From positions 1 through 47,244 of the forward strand of contig CAJNDS010000969.1 in the NCBI GenBank assembly GCA_905221605.1: DNA of 47,244 bases, in the 5' to 3' direction. The notes under the pieces are model-generated. The model was not told the origin of the DNA and ran no database searches. It was given only the letters and a program-made list of their open reading frames with translations. The stretch's first letter is position 1. Every line of letters begins with the position of its first letter. Below are positions 1 through 9,800 of this stretch, piece by piece. Both the position numbers and the translations under genes were made by a program. This stretch comes from Symbiodinium natans. Its lineage: Eukaryota > Sar > Dinophyceae > Suessiales > Symbiodiniaceae.

Positions 1-49
1 TGGCATGGTTGGCATGAGTGGCATGGTTGGCATGAGTGGCATGGTTGAG
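1..49 (+). repeat. 18-bp tandem repeat at the window edge
   Basis: Near-perfect copies of an 18-bp unit (GGCATGAGTGGCATGGTT) begin the window. In frame they encode repeated Met-Ser-Gly-Met-Val-Gly. The repeat continues beyond the left edge, so its copy number is unknown. Confidence 0.8.
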
Positions 50-3000
50 CATGTGTGTGTTGGTGAGCTTGATCAGGAGAAAGCACCGGCCCCAGACGGT
101 GACCAGGCGTGGTTGCTGCATGGTGATCAGGAGTTGCTTCACCAGGAGTTGTGGGGAAAGGTTCACCGTGAGCATGTGTTGCGAAGTCATGTTCCTTTTA
201 ATTCCAGCTGTGAGCATTGCGTGCGTGGTAGAGGTCTTGAACCAGCTAGGAAAATCGAGAGGGATTCCGGAGAGGGAGCCCAAAAGGAGGTTCAGATCGA
301 CAAGTTCTTCTACAAGGGGATTTGGTTCCTGGTGTTGGTGCTTGTTGGTTGCTTTGCCATCGGAACAGTGATGTACCGTGAAGTTTCAGGACCGCGTGGA
401 GCAGCAGCGCGTGAGGTGATGCTTGGAGAGATGTCGGCGTGGGGACGTAGTGTTGGCTTGGTTGGTGTTGAAGCGCGTGACTTGTCGGTTTGCGTGAAGT
501 CGGATCTTGAGGGGGTAGTGAAGAGCCTTGCTCAGGGTTTTGCTGATACCATGACCGTGGGTGCGGTTGAGGTGTCTGATGTTCCGGTTGGTCGGCACGC
601 CCCGGTCGCAGAGAGGGCCATCCGAACACTGAAGGAAAACGCGAACACGTTGTGCGCCGGATTGGAGCAAGTTGGCCTAGAGCCATGCGGCAGAGGAGTC
701 AGCTTCCTTCTCTCTCACTGTGCTCAGGCACACAACCGCTACCAAATCCAGCCTGGATCGGCAATGACTCCTGAACAACGTAGTTTAAGAACTATGAGGC
801 AGCCTCGGGCGATATACGTCTGGGGAGCGTCAATCTTGGCCACACCTCCGCCGAGTCTACGACAATTCATCACGGGCAGATATGGACAGGCTGCCTACTT
901 AGGCCCTGAAGTCGCGGGTGGCAGTCATCTGGTGCAGTTCCGACTGAAGGATGGTTCGTTGAAGATTGCCCGGTCAGCCCGAATCAGGATGTTGGTGCCC
1001 ATGACCTTTGAGTTGTCAGCCTTGCGTGGTATTTGCCGTATGTTGCCCGAGCGTGCTGGTGACGTTGTGCGTGGCTTGCCAGCGGTTGATCAAGGGAACA
1101 TGCGGGATCTTCCAATCCCAAACACCGAGACTCGCGGACCGCCAGCGTCGTGGGTCGAGGAAAATGGCAGGACCCCGAGGTGTCGAGCGTGTCGATTGAG
1201 GGGTGTTCCGGCGGACAAGGCGTGGCACACTCAGAAGTGTCGTGACAGATACGCTGCGTACGTGAAGAGCTCTTTTGATCCGAATCAGTTTGTGCTTGAT
1301 GATGCCCAGCATGAGTTGGAGATCGAAGGAGTTGAGCTTGATCTTGGTTCGCGTGCTTTTGGTGAGCTTGACGTCGGTTTGGAGTTGCCTGATGATGTGC
1401 AGGATTATGAACCGACTGAAGATGAGGGAGAGCGAGGTCTCGGTGATTCCTTCCTGCCTGAAGGGGTGCTTGAGGGTGAACTTCGCCCCGGAGAGTTCCT
1501 GACTTCAGCCATGGATCCAGAGCCAACGATCTTGTTCCGTGAGTCGTTGGGTTTCGCCGCTGTTGCAAATCCCAGTACCGGAGGACGGACAGTGAAGCTT
1601 GGTGGTGAGACTCTTGTGGTTGAAATGCCCTCGTCTTCCAAGGATGATGTCACCGGACATGCATTGGACCTTGGTCTGACATACGAAGGCATGTTGCGTG
1701 AGTTGAGTGCGCTTGAGTCCCTTGCAGTTGGTGATGTGATTTGGCATGTGGATCCGAAGCAGAAAGTGATATCCACAAGATGGGTGTCAAATGCAAAGCT
1801 GGAGCGGGTTGACGGCAAAGAAAGACCACTGGTCCGTTGTCGGGTTGTTGCGCGTGATTTCGCCCAGGGAGCAACGGCTGCTCAGCTTGGCATTTCTGCG
1901 GCGACCAGCTCAGCCGAGGCATTGAGGACCTTCCTCTTTTATGCCGGCTCGAAGAGGCAGAACGTCGTAGGCCTCGACGTCAGTACGGCGTTCTTGTTCG
2001 CAGAGTTAGAAGAAGAAGACGGCACGGTGGTAGTGCGGCTTCCTGCTGGAGTTACCGGTCCCAATGGACGCCCTGGGTTCATGCGACTTCGCAAGGCTCT
2101 TTATGGGTTGAGAGCCGCGGCCCAGACCTGGGCTCGTCATCTCGCAAAGCTCCTCAAGCGCCTCTGCGACCTCACTCCATGCGAGACAGAGCCATGCCTC
2201 TTCTCCGGTGTGGTTCTCGGTGGACAGAGGGTGGCAGTGTTGTGCTACGTAGACGATCTCCTCATCAGCGGCGACAGCGACGAGGCCATCTACTACGTGG
2301 TGGAGAAGCTTAAGAGCGCGGTAAAGATCAAGGTGACCGCTGACTTGGATCGTGATCAGCAAATCACGTTTCTTGGTCGTCAAATCACCAGGAAGAAGGG
2401 CGAGGACTCTTTGGTGATTGGCATGGCAGGCGAGTACTACCAGGAGATCTATGAGGGTTTTGGACTTGGGAAAAGTCCGAAGTCGTGCCCGACGCCGCCG
2501 AATCTTCGAGAACTTTATGACAGAGAAGAAGAAGTCTTGGAGCGGGAGTTGAGCTCGGAAGCTGCTGCTCGATATCGCTCTACGCTGGGACGCCTTTCAT
2601 GGTTGGCCATGACGCGCGTGGATCTAGCATATTATGTTTCCATGCTAGCTCGAGGCCAGGCCAGTCCACGTGAGAAGCATGAACGTGCGATGCGGATGGT
2701 ATTACGGTATCTTCGGCATGTTCAGGACTTTCGACAAATCGTCCATCCAGTTGATGAACGGAGCCTTCGGTTGGATTGCTACGTGGATGCGTCATGGGGC
2801 AGTGAGAGGAGCGTTGATCGCAAGAGTGTGAGCGGTGGTTGCATCATGCTTGGTGGTTTCTGCTTGAAAGCGTGGTCACGGCTTCAACAAGCTGTCGCTC
2901 TCAGCTCAGCAGAGTCGGAGTTGTACGGATTGGTTGAGGGAGCAAAGGAATCACTTTCAATCCGAAGGGCAATTTCCCACGTGTTTGGATGGGATGAGTT

Positions 3001-3997
3001 GTGCGCACCGCACCTCTTTTGCGACTCCGAGGCCGCCATTGCCATCAGCAGGGCTGACGGCTTGAGGCGTGTCAGACATATAGATCTGAGAGCATGCTTT
3101 ATACAAGATCAGCTCCGACAGCGACTTCTCTTCATCTTCGGAGTGCGAGGAGCCTCCAACGTCGCTGACCTCTTCACAAAATCGTTAGATGCCCGGACTA
3201 CGTTGAAACACATGTTGAGCCTTGGTTTGTCCGAAGTCACTGTTGCAGCTTGTGTTGGTGAGTTGGCGTGTTTCGTTGGCTTGCTTGGCGCTGCTGTGGC
3301 TGGCAAGGATCATGTATCTCTTGCAGATCGGTATCGTTTGATGGAGTTTGCCAAGTGGTTGGTGGTTGAGTTCTGTGCGCCTCCTATGTCGAGCATGTTG
3401 GCTGCGTCGCGAGCGTGCTCCTGGGTTGGTGTGTTGACTGTCAGTGAGGCAGATGACGGCGGAGATCCGGCCACTACAGCGCAGCTTCAACAGATCTGCA
3501 CTCTCCACATCCGCAGGGGGGGTTTCGTCTACTTGTGGGCTAGTACTCCGTGCACCGGTGGTTGTCTGTACCAGCATCTACATGCACGTGATCCAGCCTA
3601 CAGACGCGGTCGGTTGGCACGGCACTGGTCGCTACACAGGAAGCTGTGGAAGGCTTTTATGTCGCTGTGTGACTACGTCCATGCTTGGTCGATCGAGTGG
3701 CCCCGAGCCTGTGCTTACTGGTCATGGAACCAGACTATCCGTTTTCTGCAGTCGCGACCGTACATGTTGCACGATGTGTTGGTTGACGGTTGCTCGCTTG
3801 GCATGCGTGGTCGAGATGGCGAGTTGATCTACAAACGTTGGCGTGTCATCACGACGATGGAGTCGGTTGCTCGCGGCTTGTCGGTCTTTCGGTGCCCAGG
3901 TGATGGTCATCCACATTCCGCCAACTTCGATCTCAAGAATACCCAACACTACCCGGCGAAGTTGACGAACGCTTTCTTGCACGCGTTAAACGCATGA
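5..3997 (+). CDS. Copia Pol polyprotein, 5'-partial: integrase-RT-RNase H plus C-terminal domain
   Basis: 1330 residues are open to a TGA; the first ATG is only the window edge, and the true start is upstream. A degenerate HHCC pre-integrase motif (RSHVPFNSSCEHC) opens the ORF. The integrase core follows, with candidate acidic residues in QIDKF, KSDLEG and VAERAIRTLKE. A second C-x2-C...H...C cluster lies near residues 395-415. Reverse transcriptase has RWV near 592, LDVSTAFL with D658, and the YVDD active site at 748-751. RNase H shows YVDASWG (D928), SSAESELYG (E970) and CDSEA (D1007). After RNase H about 240 further residues (1090-1330) form a separate domain with WASTPCT (1178-1184), EWPRAC (1231-1236) and VDGCSLGM (1260-1267). 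I do not identify it firmly; the S-x-PCT turn recalls cytosine-methyltransferase-type proteins. No frameshift or stop is visible. Confidence 0.92.
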   Translation: MVGMSGMVGMSGMVEHVCVGELDQEKAPAPDGDQAWLLHGDQELLHQELWGKVHREHVLRSHVPFNSSCEHCVRGRGLEPARKIERDSGEGAQKEVQIDKFFYKGIWFLVLVLVGCFAIGTVMYREVSGPRGAAAREVMLGEMSAWGRSVGLVGVEARDLSVCVKSDLEGVVKSLAQGFADTMTVGAVEVSDVPVGRHAPVAERAIRTLKENANTLCAGLEQVGLEPCGRGVSFLLSHCAQAHNRYQIQPGSAMTPEQRSLRTMRQPRAIYVWGASILATPPPSLRQFITGRYGQAAYLGPEVAGGSHLVQFRLKDGSLKIARSARIRMLVPMTFELSALRGICRMLPERAGDVVRGLPAVDQGNMRDLPIPNTETRGPPASWVEENGRTPRCRACRLRGVPADKAWHTQKCRDRYAAYVKSSFDPNQFVLDDAQHELEIEGVELDLGSRAFGELDVGLELPDDVQDYEPTEDEGERGLGDSFLPEGVLEGELRPGEFLTSAMDPEPTILFRESLGFAAVANPSTGGRTVKLGGETLVVEMPSSSKDDVTGHALDLGLTYEGMLRELSALESLAVGDVIWHVDPKQKVISTRWVSNAKLERVDGKERPLVRCRVVARDFAQGATAAQLGISAATSSAEALRTFLFYAGSKRQNVVGLDVSTAFLFAELEEEDGTVVVRLPAGVTGPNGRPGFMRLRKALYGLRAAAQTWARHLAKLLKRLCDLTPCETEPCLFSGVVLGGQRVAVLCYVDDLLISGDSDEAIYYVVEKLKSAVKIKVTADLDRDQQITFLGRQITRKKGEDSLVIGMAGEYYQEIYEGFGLGKSPKSCPTPPNLRELYDREEEVLERELSSEAAARYRSTLGRLSWLAMTRVDLAYYVSMLARGQASPREKHERAMRMVLRYLRHVQDFRQIVHPVDERSLRLDCYVDASWGSERSVDRKSVSGGCIMLGGFCLKAWSRLQQAVALSSAESELYGLVEGAKESLSIRRAISHVFGWDELCAPHLFCDSEAAIAISRADGLRRVRHIDLRACFIQDQLRQRLLFIFGVRGASNVADLFTKSLDARTTLKHMLSLGLSEVTVAACVGELACFVGLLGAAVAGKDHVSLADRYRLMEFAKWLVVEFCAPPMSSMLAASRACSWVGVLTVSEADDGGDPATTAQLQQICTLHIRRGGFVYLWASTPCTGGCLYQHLHARDPAYRRGRLARHWSLHRKLWKAFMSLCDYVHAWSIEWPRACAYWSWNQTIRFLQSRPYMLHDVLVDGCSLGMRGRDGELIYKRWRVITTMESVARGLSVFRCPGDGHPHSANFDLKNTQHYPAKLTNAFLHALNA

Positions 3998-4073
3998 CAC
4001 CGCGAGATTTGCTCAAAGTTTTTCCCTTTTTTTACTTTGCCTTCGGTACGGTGTATAGAGCATAGGACGTGCC

Positions 4074-4511
4074 ATGGCTGATATGGTTGAGGTTGAAAAC
4101 GCTGTGAGGCGCACTTGGGTTCGAGAGCTCTGGATGCAATGGGTTCCTCAGTAGCAGGTGGAAGTCAGTTTGATCGCCTTCCTTGCGATGTTTTCCTTGG
4201 CGATGCTTGGCAGCTTCCTCGCTGGAATCTTTGTGCAGCAATACCGACAGCGTCACAGCCATATTCTATCTTTGAGTGAGCTTCTTACCTTTCTTCCGGT
4301 GGAACAAAGTCGGAGAGCAATTATCACTACGCGGCATGGATACGCCTTTCATGTTCGCAGCGATTGCCCCGCCCTGCGCAGTACCCACCCAGGCAATCTG
4401 CAGCGTCGAGTTGCTTGTGAGCTTTGTCTGCAATACTTGCGCGTGGACCAGCCGACACCCACCGTGTCGAGGGGGGGTGTAGAAGTTCGAGAACTGTGCG
4501 TCATCCTGTGA
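4074..4511 (+). CDS. Small membrane/zinc-cluster ORF of element 1, interrupted by one TAG
   Basis: ATG at 4074 opens 26 codons ending WMQWVPQ, then a TAG at 4152-4154, and the same frame stays open to 4511. The second part has a hydrophobic membrane-type segment (LIAFLAMFSLAMLGSFLAG) followed by an H-x4-C...C-x2-C cluster (HVRSDC, then ACELC). It lies 77 bases behind the pol stop, and its last codons run into the LTR. Without suppression the second part would need a non-ATG start such as GTG at 4158. It could be an envelope-like accessory ORF read through the TAG (context CAG TAG CAG) or a decayed ORF. The family is not recognised. Confidence 0.5.
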
Positions 4512-4850
4512 GGGTGCGACACGGTGAGTTTTGCAGTTTGCAGTTTTGTGTGCATAGCTTGGAGTCTGCTCAGCTTTTGAAGTTTTCCCAGTAGCCTGAG
4601 TACGATTAGCGGTGCAGGAACGTTTTGCCTCGTAGGGAACCACTCTCGTCGAGTTTCGTGACTTGAGGGTAGTTTTGGAGGTCTTTTAAGCCGAGCTGTC
4701 AAGTTGGAGAGCTGTGATACGTTTTCCACTTTGGCTCAAGTGACGAGCACTGGTGTGAGTGCTGCAAGCCAAAACAGAAGTGTTGTCCGAGTGTCTGAGC
4801 TTGCTTGCTTGGTTTGGACTTGTGTGAGTTGGCTTGGTTGTATCCTTGGT
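4478..4850 (+). repeat. 3' LTR of copia element 1 (right end approximate)
   Basis: A seven-G polypurine tract (4471-4477) directly precedes TGTAGAAG, the expected layout for the start of a 3' LTR. The LTR is unrelated in sequence to that of element 2, except for a spliced-leader-like block at the same offset. The right boundary is set by analogy only. Confidence 0.6.
4726..4740 (+). promoter_or_regulatory. Spliced-leader-like block in LTR 1
   Basis: CCACTTTGGCTCAAG differs at one position from the last 15 bases of the dinoflagellate spliced leader as I remember it (CCATTTTGGCTCAAG). It lies 248-262 bases into the LTR. It could be a fossil of a trans-spliced element transcript that was reverse transcribed, or it could mark the start of the R region. 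Confidence 0.5.
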
Positions 4851-5053
4851 GCCTTGCTTGGCATCTTGGGTTTTTAACGCAACTGAAGAAAGATCCAAGC
4901 AACTCAAGGCAGCCTCTTCAAGGTATTGTTTCAAGCTGTTTTTTTAACCATCTTCAAAGATGTTTGAAAGCCACTGGAACGCACCTCTTTTTGCTATTCA
5001 GCAAGGTTCCTTTTTTCAGACCAACTGTTGCAACTTTCTGGCAAGCTCAAAAA
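4851..5053. other. Non-coding spacer after element 1
   Basis: T-rich DNA without a credible reading frame. It may include the last bases of LTR 1. Confidence 0.4.
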
Positions 5054-5412
5054 ACATCTGCAGAAATTTCTTGGAATCTCTCTGCAAATCCGAGACACTC
5101 CACAGTTCAAAGTCTATCAAAGCAGTTTTAGACACCCGTTTTTGGGTTTTTTTTTGAAAGTAGTGTTGAGACACCTTTGGGCTCCATCTGAACTTAAAAT
5201 GGTGCAAGAGGTGTTAAGACGCCCCTTGACATCTGCAGAAATTTCTTGGGATCTCTCTGCAAATCCGAGACACTCCACGGTTCAAAGTCCATCAAAGTGG
5301 TCTCAAGACACCCGTTTTTTGGGTTTTTTTTTGAAGTAGTGTTGAGACACCTTGGACTCCATCTGGACTTAAAATGGTGCAAGACACCCTTTGGTGTTGA
5401 GACGTCCCTTGG
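5054..5412 (+). repeat. 175-bp tandem duplication
   Basis: Two head-to-tail copies start at 5054 and 5229, both with ACATCTGCAGAAATTTCTTG. Both contain a run of T after GGG and end near AGACGYCCCTTG. They differ by scattered substitutions and small indels. The open frames on both strands here are by-products of the duplication. Confidence 0.85.
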
Positions 5413-6061
5413 TTCAAAAAAGTCAGGCTGTTAAAGTGGTTCTTGAGACTCTTTTGGTTTTAAATTTTTTTTGGAGTCCCTAAGTCTCTGGAGTCGCTGG
5501 ATCGGTCGTTGCTTCTGTGTCTTTTTTGGTGGTGGTGCTGATTTTCTTCTAACTCTGAGTCTTGGCCAAGGAATCCGGCAAATCTTCCACGCTCCATCGT
5601 TTAGAAGCGCTTTGAACAATGGTCGGAAGCGCGTCTTCTCCGTGAAAAGCTCCTCTTGACCTCCCAAGTCCGCGATTTTAAATTGCTTGAAACAAGCGTT
5701 TTTGAAAGCCTCTGACAGTGCCGTTTGGACAGAAATCAACTGCAGGACAAGACGAGTTCAACTGTACTGCTGAGACGTCCATGTTGCGCGCGACGCCCAA
5801 ACCGAACCGTTTTGAAAAGGCAAAGTGTCTTTCCACAATGTGAACAAGTGCGAGCGAAGCGAGCGAAACACCGGAGTACATCTGATTGTGTTTTGTTGTC
5901 AGAGCTTGTTTTTTGCTGGTTTTTCACATTTTGATCGTCTCACCTTTTATTGATTGTCAGGTTTTGCTTCTACTGTTTTTTTTTTCAACTGACTTTTTTT
6001 GCGAAATAATTTTCACCGAATCTGAGCATCGTGGTCGTGCCAGGAAAGGGGGCCTGGGGGG
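5413..6061. other. Intergenic DNA left of element 2
   Basis: No supported gene. T-rich stretches alternate with ordinary sequence, and the segment ends in GGCCTGGGGGG, the left flank of the element 2 insertion. Confidence 0.5.
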
Positions 6062-6226
6062 TGGAAGATTGTGGCTGATCAGTGATGTTTTTGTCATGTT
6101 TTGGATCAGCTTGTATAGGTTTGTTTTGCTTCGGAGTGATTGGGAATCCGTGTGATCCCATCCTCGATGGTTTATGCCTCGTTGATTTCCAAGGAAATCA
6201 TACGAGTGTGTTTTTGCCCAATACGC

Positions 6227-6234
6227 TATTTAAA
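6227..6234 (+). promoter_or_regulatory. TATA-like box in LTR
   Basis: TATTTAAA lies about 90 bases before the spliced-leader-like site in the only long regulatory sequence available to the element. Dinoflagellate promoters are poorly defined, so this is a positional guess. Confidence 0.35.
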
Positions 6235-6319
6235 GTGAGTGTGCAGTGTGTAGGAACTTCGTTCTGAAGCTGAGTTTAAGCTCACAAGAGAGAATTCGTT
6301 TAGTTTGTGCACTTTGTGA

Positions 6320-6332
6320 CTTTTGGCTCAAG
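6320..6332 (+). promoter_or_regulatory. Spliced-leader-like block in LTR 2
   Basis: CTTTTGGCTCAAG matches the end of the dinoflagellate spliced leader (ATTTTGGCTCAAG, from memory) in 12 consecutive bases. It lies about 258-270 bases into the LTR, as in element 1. The only differences between the two LTRs fall beside this block: one substitution about 10 bases upstream and a TG insertion directly after the final AAG in the 3' copy. Confidence 0.55.
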
Positions 6333-6433
6333 GCTCTGACTGTGAAAAAGAGAGAGTTGTCCGCACTTGTGTGAGAGGTCAGGGTTCGTGCTTTCAAGGG
6401 AAAAGGTACCAGAGGGACCTTCGGTTTTTCACG

Positions 6434-6445
6434 TGGTAGCGGAGC
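6434..6445 (+). other. Primer-binding site (initiator Met tRNA type)
   Basis: TGGTAGCGGAGC lies at the LTR edge. It begins with the TGG that pairs with the CCA tail of a tRNA and resembles the initiator-methionine PBS common in copia elements. The host tRNA sequence was not available for comparison. Confidence 0.65.
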
Positions 6446-6848
6446 TTGTGCCTTGTGGTACGAGCCCGTGTATGGTCTTTGGTTGTCTGTCAGGACTCTG
6501 TGAGTGCCTGGAGGCAAGTTTGGGTTTGGAGCCCAGACTGCCAGTGGACCGGAATCTCTTGTACTCGGACCGTGTAAGTGAGTACCGGGAAGCCTATCCT
6601 GTGAGGAGGCGGATCCGGACTCATCAGGCTTGGAAGCAGTTGGTTCAGCGGCTGTTGAGGCACTTTGGAGCCCGGGCAAGGTGGTTTGTCTGGAACTGGA
6701 TTGGTTGTGACCGATCTTGGAGGAATACGGTGCTTGGTAGAGTAGAACTAAGGTTCTTCAGGAGCCTGGACCATCTGGTGTTGGTGAGAGAATTTTCGCC
6801 AGAAGACGTTGTGGAGAGACTGCAGGCTGGAGCCTGAGTTCAGGAACT
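6446..6848 (+). other. Untranslated leader of element 2
   Basis: About 400 bases between the PBS and the gag-pol ATG. An open frame at 6367-6837 starts inside the LTR and shows no retroelement motif, so I treat it as chance. Confidence 0.6.
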
Positions 6849-9800
6849 ATGTTGAATACATCCCCACGACATACCAGTGGAGCTCATGTGAGGAGTCCAA
6901 GAGGTGGACGAGAGCGTGGAAGCTCTGTGCCCATCATGGATGCTGAGACAAGGCGAAGGGTAGACCCTTTTCCGGGTTTGGGAAATCCCAACCCACTGTG
7001 GGTGCAAGGTTTGGCACAAGGAAGCCAACCTGTGTATGGCCCAGTGCCCAGAGGTCGAACTCCCGCCAGAAGCCCTCATGGGGTAGCTACTGGAGCACCC
7101 CAACAGACAATGGGAGGCCCTTCGTTTCCCCCTGGTTTGCCTCAGCAAGCGGTAGGAAGTCCTTCGTTACCACCAGGACTATCCACTGGACCTCCTCAAC
7201 CTGTGGTGACACCATCACAAACATCACCCGACGTGCAAGGGTTGACGAGACAAGTGCGAGAATTGGAAAGCATGATGCAGCAACTGGTTGTGCAGCAACA
7301 GCAGTTTATGCAAACGATGACTTCGTCCATGGTGCAGCAACAGCAGCAGCATCAGCAGTGGATGATACAGCAGCATCAGCAACAGCAGCCACAGCAACAG
7401 CAACAGGTGAATCCCCCCTTACCTCAGGATGGTGTTCCTGAGAACATGCCCAGTTCTTCTTCGGGATGTCAAGGTGCATCGCCAGTGGGTACTCCTGCGA
7501 AGGGGACCCAGCTTTTTCGGATGGCGAGCCCAAGTCCCCCACTGAGACCTCCACCTCTGGAGCAAGAAAGGGAAAGGGATGTGTTTGCTCGATCGGACAA
7601 ATGGTTGCCCAGTTTGCCGACCATTGACTTTTCGTCTTGGAAGGATCGCATCTCTGAAGCTCTTGGATTCTTGACCTGGATGGAGAAGCTGACCAGTTGG
7701 GTTGGTTTGGGTTCAGAAGTGTTTCCCAATGAGCTCATGCATGCGGTGAAGACTCAAGAAGAGTCTCGGCTGAAACAGGATCGACTTACTGTGGAGCAAC
7801 AGAAGAGGTCGACGAGGCTGATGCACATCCTGCGACAGACTTTTGCAAATCATGAGAAGAGTTCTCTGATTTTGCAGACATATGTTGAAAGTGAGAGCAC
7901 TTATCAACAATCTGGTTTTGTGGCTTTGAGATTGCTGGCGAAGGAGTTTTGCCTGAAGTCGCGAGCTGAATGCCTGTTCTTTCGGTCGCAGCTGGTGAAT
8001 CAAACCGTGAAAGCACCCAGTATTCCGGAGATCATTCGAAAGATTGAGCATGAGTTGAACAAGTACACCAAGCTGCTCAATAGTCTTGATCCCGATGTGC
8101 ATGCTGGTGGTTTGCAGATCCAAGAAGCGGATTCGGTTATGGTTTTGCTGCGCAGTTTGCCAGATCGGTGTAGAAGCCATTGCTTGTTGCATGGCGATAG
8201 TGAATCGTTTGAAGATCTGAAAAGAGTTGCTCTGAAGTTTGAGGTGCAACAAAGGGTGTGGTCAGAAGCCCCTGGCACGAAGCTTCAACCTTTTCGAGAT
8301 CCCAATGAGGGAAAGGGCAACGAAGGAAAACCAAAAGGCAAAGGAAAGGAACAGAAAGGCAAGCGCGAATCAAGCAAAGGTGCTGGCAAACGAGCTTCAA
8401 GCCAGAACAAGAAGGATGTGGAGTGCTATGTGTGTGGTGGAAAGGGACATTATGCCCGCGATTGCTGGTATAAGGAGGGAGATTCAGGCAAGAAGCCCAA
8501 TTCCCCCAATGCTAAGGCGAAAGCCAAGGCAAAAGGAGATCCCAAGAAGAAGCCCGAAAAGGGAAAGCCCAAAGGAAAAGGCAAAGGAAAGGGGAAGACA
8601 GTTGCTGAAGTCTCCCAAGAGGGTGAGTCGAGTGACTACCAGCTAACTGGAGGTGAATGGAATGAACCTGAGTCAGAGGCCCGAGTGGAATCTGTGTTGC
8701 AACCTCTGGAAGGATTGCTCGATGAAGTGAGAAAAGAGTGGATTCCCCGGAGTACTGATGAGATAGGTTGGTCATGGGAAGTTGAGACGAGAGTCCGGAT
8801 TGCCGAGTTGGAGCATCGGATCTCTACCGATTTATCTCAGATGTTGCCATCTAAGTCAGTTCGGTCTTTGATGAAACCTCCGATGAATCAAGTCAAAAGC
8901 ATGGAAAAGGATGATGCAAGCAATTGGTGGTTGATTGACTCAGGAGCATCGGTGACTGTGATTGCGAAAAGATACTTGGATGAGTTCCAGATCTTGGATC
9001 GGAAGGCGTTGGGACCTAATGAGAGGTACTCAGCAGCCAACGATACCCCGGTGAATGTCTTCGAGCGAGTTCGCATCCGAGCCTTGCTGCCTATGTATGA
9101 AGGAAAGCAGTATCTTGGTTTGACATCGGTGTGTGTGACTGGAGTTGTAGCAGATGTGGCTCACAACATCTTGAGCACCGAGCAGATGGTGAATACTGGT
9201 TGGGAAGTGAAGTTCACTCGAAGAGAGATTTCGCTGCGACACGAGAAGAAAGGAGTCATGGGATATGGAGTATCCTGGGCTGGATGTCCTTGGATCTACC
9301 TGCAAGGTGATGCTGGAAAGCGAAAGAAAGTAACCTTTGGAAGAACTGAGGTTCGACCCATGGATGTGGATGATGGCCAACGACCGATGGAGGTTGATCA
9401 GATGCAGTCAGTGCAGTCAATGACCAAGAAAAAGCAAGAAGAAATGGAGCTGCATCGGATGCGAGGCCACATTCCTTTTTCGTCCGAATGTCCTCATTGT
9501 CGGATGACAAGAGGAACAACCCAGCATCGTCGGACCAAGGATGCTCAAGACCGACCCGTGGCGTTGCAAGCAGATTTCTGCTTCATCAACCTGGTAACTG
9601 GTACTTTTGCGAAAGACCAGCCGACGGCTCCCAACATGAAAGTACTGGTCATGACTGAAATGTCAACCAGAATGATTGGATGTCTGTTGGTAGGGACCAA
9701 TGCTGACAATACCTCCAGCTGGATTCGTTATTGGATGAATGCTTTCGGACTGGACATTGCAGGGTCTGCTGTACTGTTGAGGACAGACAGCGAGACAGCG

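Larger units (their letters stand above)
1..4850 (+). mobile_element. Ty1/copia element 1, left side cut by window
   Basis: The order of parts is integrase, reverse transcriptase, RNase H, a small downstream ORF, a G-run polypurine tract (4471-4477) and an LTR starting TG at 4478. Integrase before RT is the Pseudoviridae/copia order. The gag, protease and 5' LTR lie outside the window. The right end is inferred: the spliced-leader-like site is about 250 bases into this LTR, as in the fully bounded LTR of element 2 (372 bp), so the LTR probably ends near 4850. No second LTR copy is available to fix it. Confidence 0.85.
6062..6433 (+). repeat. 5' LTR of element 2
   Basis: 372 bp starting TGGAAG and repeated as 15586-15959. 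It holds a TATA-like block (6227-6234) and a spliced-leader-like block (6320-6332). The right end is placed just before the TGGTAGCGGAGC primer-binding site. The usual CA terminus occurs two bases earlier (6430-6431), so the end may be CA or CACG. Confidence 0.9.

Noticed and set aside
246-1922. Several 80-190 codon minus-strand frames opposite element 1 pol
   Set aside because: They mirror the strong + strand coding sequence and contain no motifs of their own.
6367-6837. 156-codon ORF in the leader of element 2
   Set aside because: It starts within the LTR, has no gag motif and is not kept in the 3' LTR copy.
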